From Icerya purchasi (taxonomy: Eukaryota; Arthropoda; Insecta; Hemiptera; Monophlebidae), in assembly GCA_039619475.1 (NCBI GenBank), contig CM077116.1, positions 279,511,258 to 279,575,257 of the forward strand: 64,000 nt of DNA, given 5' to 3'. A model generated the notes under the pieces. That model saw nothing but the letters and a program-made list of their open reading frames with translations. It was not told the DNA's origin and did not search any database. Positions within the stretch are counted from its first letter, which is position 1. Every line of letters starts with the position of its first letter. Shown one piece after another: positions 56,527-64,000 of the stretch. The translations under genes and the position numbers were made by a program.

Positions 56527-56549
56527 ATAATAATAATAATAATAATAAA

Positions 56550-57654
56550 GAAGTAATCATATTTTTTGAAACAATCCATTCATTACGTAATAATCCTGGC
56601 GCGCGCAAGTTTCAGGCATTATCGTGAAATTAATTAAAAAAATTGGCACATACATATATAAATAGATCGTAGTGAGTATCGATATTAAAATCAACGGTAA
56701 AGTCAATAAATTTTTTATATTAAAATAGGAAATAAGTGACATAAATCGATAAAAACACTTAAGCAATAGTAACTACATGATTTAATTAAAAGTTAAAATA
56801 AAGGCACATTAAATTCTGTTGATCCTATACTATGGTAACATTTGTACTACATATTCAATAACGAATTTTACACGCTAAAAGCTTTAAGTATATCCCACGT
56901 TAAACAATTTTAGTCGGCTGATTATGTTGGAGGACGGAGTTTGCCATCACTGATCTAGACTTCTCTATATGCCGTTTATCAGGCGGTGTAAGCGTCCAAA
57001 AACAAAAATGATAAGGAGCAAATGAATAAAAAAATAAAGGCAAATAATTCATTAGAAGAGCCGGTTCCTTTTCGATACGTACTCGATACACTTCTTATTT
57101 GTATATAGTTGCCTAATTGCACCGATATTAATATATGTACAGGAGCTTTACAAAGATTGTCCAAAATTTCCATATGTTTTTTGCTGTACTTATTCAATAA
57201 AGATTCCATTCTGCAACGCAATTACATTAAACCGGGTTTTCACCAATAAAAGAGTATCCAGTCTGGCTAGATCAGATACGATCTGGCGGTATTTAACCCT
57301 CTGCTTATGGACAGAGTCTGAGAGACACTTACACCCCTTTAGAAGGGTGGGGGAAGGCTTCTACTAATGCGATTAGGCTGCAATGGTCAGTAGCCTTCTG
57401 TCTCTCGAAGAGGAATTTACGGTAAGTTAAGTTAGGTTTCTTGTTTGCATACCCTCTTCTACTCCCCTCCACTCTTGTTCAAGGAGGAGTCTGTAAGGCT
57501 CTATGCCCTTTCTCACCACTACAAAATTCGAGTCTCTGAGACTCTGTCCCCTGTCAAACCAATATATTTTTGTAATGTTCATGTGTTTTAATTCTTCGCT
57601 TTCTATTATTTTGTAACCTAACAATTTTCTAGAGATTCGTAATCCATTTTGATG
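56550..57654. other. Non-coding stretch
   Basis: AT-rich, with no recognised gene. The minus-strand frame at 57427-57624 is unassigned. Confidence 0.6.
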
Positions 57655-58440
57655 ATTATTTCAAAAGGGTTCCGATGGAATAACATTGCCTGAAGAATTA
57701 CGGAACAATATGTCGAAACCTTCGCAATGTGTTTATAGGCTCACACGGTCCATATATGATTCAGGTCAGAACGTCACTGCAGGAAATTATTTCTCTTCAA
57801 TTGAACTATGTCAGGAGCTATTGCAAAATGGGCTCACATATATGGGAACGCTTCGAAAAAACAATCCTCATATACCATTAGAATTTTTGCCCAATCCACA
57901 AAGGCCAGCGGGATCAACATTATTTTGTTTCAACGACAAAATCACTCTAATATCTTTTGTTCCGAAAAAGAGCAGATGCGTCAATTTTCTATCTTTCACA
58001 GACTAAGAACAAGCCTGCAGTGATATTGCTTTACAATAAAACGAAGGGTGGAGTTGAGATGTCCTCTCACTATTTTCCGCAGAATCGTTGCTTTAACAGG
58101 GGCTAATTCATATACATACTGTTCTTGAGTTTTCAAGGAAATCCTATGAAAAAGGCGTTTTGACTTCACAAAGGCCTTGTTGAAGAATTGGTCAAGCCCC
58201 GGCAATTGAAGAGACTTTCCGAGCCAAAAACTAAAAATCAAGTAAAAAATCTTTGATCTGAAAAATCTTGCAAATTCCTCCTCCTGAACCACCTACACCG
58301 AATGATGCTACTCGGAAGAAATTGGAGAAGAGAATTTACTGTCCGAGTGCCCTCCTAGGCTTAAACGGAAGACTGCGTATATCTGTATGAAATTCAAGAA
58401 AAGCCATTTTCTGCAGTGTGGCCAGATAATTTGCAAGAAC
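57655..58440 (+). pseudogene. piggyBac-type transposase C-terminal remnant
   Basis: The first frame (to 58006) reads LPEELRNNMSKPSQCVYRL, YDSGQNVTAGNYFSSIELCQ, GLTYMGTLRKNNPHIPLEFL, GSTLFCFNDKITLISFVPKK and SRCVNFLSF. This matches the last part of the piggyBac DDE region (GxNVTxDNxFTS, VGTxRKNKxxIPxEF). After a frameshift near 58005 it continues KNKPAVILLYNKTKGGVEMS, with KTKGGVD being a strong family signature and the final catalytic Asp reading Glu here. Beyond further breaks, RKTAYICMKFKKSHFLQCG suggests the C-terminal cysteine-rich domain. The N-terminal third and the termini are not seen. Confidence 0.87.
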
Positions 58441-60032
58441 ACTGCCTCGCCAAGTGTTATTTCTTTCATAATTCTGTGTTCAAAAGAAAATTTGATTTTC
58501 ATTTTTTTCAAAATCTGATAGTTTCTCTTTCACTTTATAAAGCTTTACGATTTCATGGTATTTGAATTTTCCAAATTGAAATTTACCACTTGCTTTTATT
58601 TACACTTATTGGTTGAAACTTATCTGTTAATTTTGAAATACATATTTCGATATTTAATCCGTTATGTTTTTAAAATTTAATTCGAGGTCCAAGATAGCGC
58701 TATGAACTTTGTGATATTTCATAGAAAGGTATTTAGTTAAATACTTTAGTTGCCAGGATTTGAATTCAATAACGTAATAGTTCCTGCGCTAAATAAAAAA
58801 CTACTTATTATTTGGAATCTAATAAAATGTTTTATTCAGTTAGATTGTCGTTGTCCTCATTCCCATACTATTATTACGCATGGGAATCAGTCAGGTACTT
58901 GGAAGAACTGTGGAAAATTAGTTACGGGAGTCTGACAGACTCTGTCCCATCCTTCACCATCAAACTACTGTCCATTAGCAGTGGGTTAATAAAATCGAAA
59001 TTCAGGTCGCTCGTAGGTTTAGCTGACATCGAACTAAGAGGCCGATGAAGTAAAGCTGACTCGCAAAAGAAAAAGCCACTCCAGCCGGAAATTCTCTTTT
59101 GAATGGCATCGTATATCACCTTGCTTTAGTGTTTGTCTCGCTTCAATAAAACTACGGAGATACTTCTTATCCGTGTAGAATTTTATACGGTGTGAACGTA
59201 AGCCAGTGATCAAGAACGCAACGTGATGCCGAAAAAACCAATCATACTGACAGCGTTGCTATTGATTCTGGATATTATGAACTATCTGTTAAAAATATCA
59301 ACATTCAATGTTCTTATAGAACGAGAAAGAAAGAAAGAAAAAAAAAAAGTTTAGCTTGCATTTTTTTTTTATATTTCGTTCGAATCCCGAATAAATCGAC
59401 CAAAGTATATACTTTTCTGCATTCAGTGAATCATCAGAATTAGCCGTGAAAAAAAAAAAAGGCTCGGTGGTTTTGATGTTTTCGGCATTCGCGCCTTATT
59501 GCATTTTCTTATTTCCCAAAGCCTATTTCACAGAGGGTTTTATTCCGGAAGTCTTCACCCCAATCTGGCATACGAAAGTAATGTGAAAGCTGTGTATTTC
59601 TTCGAACTGTTAATGAGCGTCACACACTGCTAATACCTCTGTTGGAAATTCCGAACGTTATAAATCCATTCAAAGAAAAAGTCGCCCAAAAGCGCAATAT
59701 ATTCGCTTATTTTATTACAGAAAAACAATAGGCGCATAAAACACTGCAAGCTTACACACATAGAAAATTTTCAATTTTAACTAAAAAAAAAAAAATTAAG
59801 AGAAATCAAAAATAAAGCCCAATGAGCATATTCGCTATTTTTGACACACACCGTGGCTCGTGTTACCATTATTTTTTCGTGTGCCAGAATTACTCATATT
59901 CTATTCCGGTTTTATAAATCTACGTCGGACTAACTGAACAGATTAAATTTCGAAGTAGATATCCGAACTGTTCCGATGTTTCTTTACCTTTGAAAGCCAC
60001 TCGCAAGTTATATATATATATTTTTTTTTTTC
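58441..60032. other. Non-coding stretch
   Basis: A-runs and T-runs near 59337-59375, 59447-59460 and 59782-59796. No gene recognised. Confidence 0.6.
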
Positions 60033-60251
60033 TTTTAAATAATATTTTAAAAATTATGAAAAACTAAATACAACAAATTAAGTAGTCTTTATTAAAAATC
60101 AAAAAATTCAAAAAATAATATATTTAATATATTCTTTTTTTTTTTTTTTTGAATTTTTCGATTTTTAATAGAGGCACTTCTGTGTTTAGTGTTTTATAAT
60201 TTTTTAAAGTACCGTTTAAATAATTACCAGAAGATGTGTTATAATTATGTT
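60033..60251. repeat. Foldback MITE family 2, copy 2
   Basis: The arms pair around the centre near 60130: TTTATTAAAAATCAAAAAAT against ATTTTTCGATTTTTAATAGA, and AAAAATTATGAAAAACTAAA against TTTAGTGTTTTATAATTTTT. The same core blocks occur in the 31.2-kb copy, as does the outer segment TAATTACCAGAAGATGTGTT, ATAATTATGTT (60221-60251), which matches the opposite strand at 31228-31258. More diverged than copy 1. Confidence 0.8.
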
Positions 60252-61737
60252 ATACTTCGTCTATTGCCACGCGCCGCCATCATACGTCACCGCATATAAA
60301 AATAGTCGGATGTATGCATCGTAAGAGCGATTTTAATAGTTGGAGTAAATAATTTTCAAAATGAAAATCTACATATTGCATAAGGTGTAAATAAGAAAAG
60401 GGAAGATCACTCTTTTCTTATGAGCAACTTTTAGAATGCGAAAAGACAGATTAGAAAAATAAGCGTAAATGAAAAAAAAGTTTACAAAAGCGGTGTTTCT
60501 TTTTTTTTTTTTTTTTTTTTTAAATTTGAAATCGGCTATGTAGTATGCGCAACTGCTAATGTTACAGTCGTTATTATAAGTAAATAATCGATTTTGTTTT
60601 TAAAAACTAGATTCTATATTCGGTAGTTCATGGGTCGTTCGCGGGTCGCGAGATATTGACACTGACCGGGCGAGCGTTTTGTTAAGAAATGGTCATGATA
60701 TTAGTGAGTGGAATACTTTGAATATGAAATTATGAGAAATTCGCACATATGAACGATTACAGAATAGTCTCCGGATGAGCTCAACAACTCGATCCAGTAT
60801 AATTTTGGTTTCATTCATTGAAGTATTTTTCCGCTCCGAATATTTCACCGGGTGTGGTGCACCGTTGACGGGGGGGGGGGGCACATCATATTTTCGCGCG
60901 AACGGTCAATACGGTTCGTGTGAAAATAAATAATGTTGCAGAAAATTAAATCGTTCGACAAGAACCGTACATAGTTTGAAATTTGAGCTAAGCTAAGAAG
61001 ATGAGAAAATATAGCTAGCGGGAAAATCGTAAACACGAATTGATGGAAGGCATTTTGGAAAAGTGTGCGAGGACGAGATACTTAGCGGTTAGGCGCAGCG
61101 GCGTTCTAAAAGACGTGTACACGTTTTAAAAAAAAATTACAAACGCCGATTACAAGTATTGATTTTTTCCTTCTAGATTTGCCGATGGCTATTATAACTT
61201 AAATTACAGCCGCGTTTTAACGGAAAGTTTACGCGTGTGAAATTTTATATTTTATAATAAAAAGCACCGGAATTCGAATTCGAAGTGATACAAAATCCCT
61301 TCTTGATATTTGCGTTTTAAAATTTTCCAAAAAATTACGATTTGCAAAATTATAGGGAAAGTGAGACACCCCAAAATACCCTTTCATAATGCGATACGTT
61401 TGCCTGGTCGTTAAACAGCAGAAGCTGAATTCGAAATAGTAATCCGAAATAATTGCTTCGAACATTTTTTTTTTTCAAATATTTTTTATTTTGTTTACCG
61501 TTCTTATTTCAAATTTTTATCATTTCGTTTCATCATATGATATGCAAGAGATTTTTAATGGAATGGTTTCTCGTTGCCTTCTCCATCGCAGTATCCTAGC
61601 CGGTTGTATTTATATGTAATAGCCGCCTCGGAGTTTCTAGAATACAGCCGCTTCTGGCTATATGTATACCACGTCTGTATCTAGTACTAATGTGGCTGCT
61701 TCCCCGCATTACTAATCCCAGCCACCCCTAACATGGG
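60252..61737. other. Non-coding stretch
   Basis: A T-run near 60500-60521 and a G-run at 60871-60880. No gene recognised. Confidence 0.6.
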
Positions 61738-62045
61738 GATCCGACACTTCTGGATTTGGAAGTAAAGGATAGTTGCCGGGAATACGGTATCAAAATAAAC
61801 ACATCTAAAACCAAAATAATGATTATAAATAATAAGGAAATAACAACTTCAAAAACAGTCAATACAACGGGTAAACAGAATAAAATACTTAGGATATTGG
61901 ATTAATGATAAATGGGACCCTGACTACTACAAAAATTAAAACTTGAATTGAAGCCGCAAGAAGCGCATTCTAGAAAGTACGAAGTTTAGTGTGTAATAGG
62001 GAACTACCGCTAACCTATATCCGAATTTCTTATTGTTCGCTTATT
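61738..62045 (+). pseudogene. RTE-like reverse transcriptase fragment
   Basis: The plus-strand frame reads LDLEVKDSCREYGIKINTSK and TKIMIINNKEITT, the stretch directly after the catalytic box in RTE-like enzymes (compare GKQYGLIINEKKTKFMII in the 25-kb copy). After a frameshift it reads VNRIKYLGYWINDKWDPDYY, the thumb motif, then RKKRILESTKFSV and CNRELPLTYIRISYC. Stops are frequent. Neither end is defined; only a middle piece of about 300 bp remains. Confidence 0.75.
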
Positions 62046-63439
62046 AACCACGCACTCTATTCGATTTTTAACGTTTTCATCTTTCCGTGACATCCATGCA
62101 TCGTTTAAAGCAGTGCCATCATCCGTAATGTTGATCACGTCTTCTTCCGATATTCAACCTTTTCCGTCGAACGTTGTCTTCCGTATTCCCGTTTATTAAA
62201 TCACACCGATTTCCTATGTCTCATTGGGCATCTTCCGTTCTTTCCCATTACTCTTACAGCTGTACTGCGGTTCTCCTTTACATCATCGGACTAAATTATT
62301 AACCGACCACCCTGCTATAGGTTTCCAAGAAAAGGAAAACAGATCGTAACAATATTTCGAAGAACTCGCCGTTTGGATAATGCGACTGAAGCCGGAACCA
62401 AAATTATTCGTTTTTTCTTTTACTACGAACATTTAAACTATAACTGGATCGCGAGCCTATTATGCGAAAAAGCAAACGATTGTTTCAGTTTCATCGTCTC
62501 TATGGCACATCTTATATCAGCAGATGTATTTTCTAGTAAAACTTTCACTTTCAGTTTATAATGTCGTAAATGATATTGTATTTGTACGGGTTCCGACGAA
62601 GGACCACCACCCGAAACCATTATGGAAAGGTTTAGAGTTAGCTAGGTAGAGATTCCGGCAGAGATTGACAGTACAATTTACGCAGAAAGCTGGAACGATA
62701 GAGGGCGCAGGCAAAGATAAGATGTATGAAGCGTAATATGGAGCGGCACTAGCAGAAGCAAGTGGGAATGCAGAACGAACGCTCTGTTCGGTATATAAAG
62801 ATGGGCGGCACTCACAAATTACGTGATCAGAACCAAAGAAGGCTTCATCACTCGAATGAAACGGACAGTTTGGTGTTTAAGAAAAAGAAAATGTAAAAAT
62901 AACAGAATACGGGAAATTATGGAACGTGAGAAGTAAGACTAGATTGAACGGACGGATGAGAGGGTGCTGGAAAATGATGTGCGTATATATTTGACCAAGA
63001 TGATGTGCAATTTTTTACAGAACAGATTAGAAGCAAGAATTTTAGGAAAAAATGAGATGGAAGATGCGGCAGGGCGAGTTAAAGAGAATCCGCCATTTAG
63101 TTACCCTCTATACCTACATAGAGCAAATTAAAATATGTATAGAATGAAGCGTTAGAGAACGTAAATGAATTTCTTTTTTGTTCTTTTTATTATTATTAAT
63201 GTACAAGCTGTGTCCATCAAGGGCATTTAGCAATACGTTTGAATGGAATTAAACATGATGGAAGGAGTATAGTACCTAGCCGATGATTACCGCGACCTTA
63301 AACAAGCTCCTGCGATTTCTGGTTATATATATATATATATATATTAGACGCTTGTTATCCGTTGCCAATACACACTGTTTCCCCCTATCAGCCGATACAT
63401 TTTTTTAATCCGGATATCTAGTTTTTTCCTTTTTTTACC
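62046..63439. other. Non-coding stretch
   Basis: Contains a (TA)n tract at about 63325-63345 and a short (TTA) tract near 63190-63200. No gene recognised. Confidence 0.55.
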
Positions 63440-63712
63440 TATATATAATGTTTTCACGTCAATCAGTTGTCTAAGTGCAAACCTAAATACCTGACCGCTG
63501 TTCGTACTACAGGCACATCTCTGTTATTGATCCTATCGGGTGGGACTTCAACTTTTCGATTAGTTAAGTGGATATTTAACGATTTACTCTCGTTTAATTG
63601 GATTTTCAATTTTTTAAACCGGGTTTCCGCCTTTGTAAGAGCATTTTGTGGATTCAAGCTATCCTCGGATCTTCATGTGATGAAAAAAGTGCCGTGTTGT
63701 CTGTAACCACCT
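63440..63712 (-). pseudogene. Jockey-type reverse transcriptase fragment
   Basis: The minus strand begins near 63705 with the catalytic region read as VTDNTALFSSHEDPR (the second Asp of the catalytic pair is Asn). It continues after a shift with ALTKAETRFKKLKIQLNESK, SLNIHLTNRKVEVPPD and the thumb VRYLGLHLDN, followed after a stop by LT-KHYI. Block order matches the 4.3-kb Jockey-type copy (AKSQHVTFTNRH, YLGMHLDRRLTW). Roughly 270 bp survive and both ends are missing. Confidence 0.8.
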
Positions 63713-64000
63713 GTACATTCTAAATGAAAAGGTCGCAGGAGTTTTGGGAACGATGCAAAATCAAAAAATTAATGGCTTCTTTTTAATTAAGAATAAAAAT
63801 TAAGTGGTTTTTTTAATATTTTCTTTTAAATAAAGAATACCGGCTTACTTTTTTCACTTTCATTTTTTTTTTTGTTTAAAATTCAACCAATTCGGTGTGG
63901 AGTATTTTAAAATTAAAATAACTTTAGTAAATTTTTTCGGTTGCTCCTCGAAGTAATAGCCGATTTAAATGCAAATCGACCACCGCGGAAACGAGAAAAA
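63713..64000. other. Non-coding stretch at window end
   Basis: T-rich, nothing recognised. Confidence 0.6.

Overview
This window reads as an AT-rich animal genome, most likely arthropod and probably insect, although the sequence alone does not fix the species. It contains long intergenic stretches, (TA)n microsatellites, poly(A)-tailed and microsatellite-tailed non-LTR retrotransposons, tRNA-derived SINEs, and remnants of hAT, piggyBac and Harbinger transposons. I found no convincing host protein-coding gene, rRNA, stand-alone tRNA or CRISPR array. Every recognisable coding stretch belongs to a mobile element, and nearly all are truncated or frame-broken. There are no operons and no gene cooperation to describe; the content is a layered record of insertions.

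Layout, 1-23 kb: the most striking large structure is an inverted duplication. Bases 1-1492 match the reverse complement of 21025-22516 without a net gap and at roughly 99% identity; homology continues inward to about 2262 and 20895, and the left arm runs off the window edge. The inner end of both arms is a foldback repeat (called X here), which recurs at 39.3 kb. The left arm was later hit by a 5'-truncated LINE (1504-2151) with a readable target-site duplication (TSD). Between the arms lie a 5'-truncated Jockey-type LINE with TSD (4038-5728), a decayed RTE-type LINE (7.6-9.0 kb), two SINE copies, an I/R1-type LINE tail (13 kb), a hAT remnant (17 kb) and a Harbinger N-terminal remnant (19.3 kb).

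Layout, 23-40 kb: a plus-strand CR1/Jockey-group LINE (23.86-29.38 kb) is split by a minus-strand RTE-type LINE (25085-27972) that inserted between two codons of the reverse-transcriptase motif A and left the 9-bp TSD CTAGACCTT. Downstream are SINEs, an inverted-repeat MITE (31.2 kb), an I/R1-type LINE with a readable RNase H domain (33.6-35.5 kb), a half copy of X and a LINE tail ending in (AAAT)n.

Layout, 40-64 kb: a TA-flanked terminal-inverted-repeat element (40372-41872) carries a nested LINE tail with an 11-bp TSD. Two foldback elements sit at 45.6-46.8 kb, the second interrupted by a 656-bp nonautonomous hAT with an 8-bp TSD. Further along are another copy of the 24-29 kb LINE (48.1-48.9 kb), a LINE fragment with a C-terminal restriction-like endonuclease (50.6-51.9 kb), a decayed I/R1-type LINE (54.6-56.45 kb), a perfect 21-bp hairpin, a piggyBac remnant (57.7-58.4 kb), a second copy of the 31-kb MITE (60.0 kb), and RTE and Jockey fragments near the right end. 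Identities are by-eye judgements of translated motifs; clade names are best guesses.
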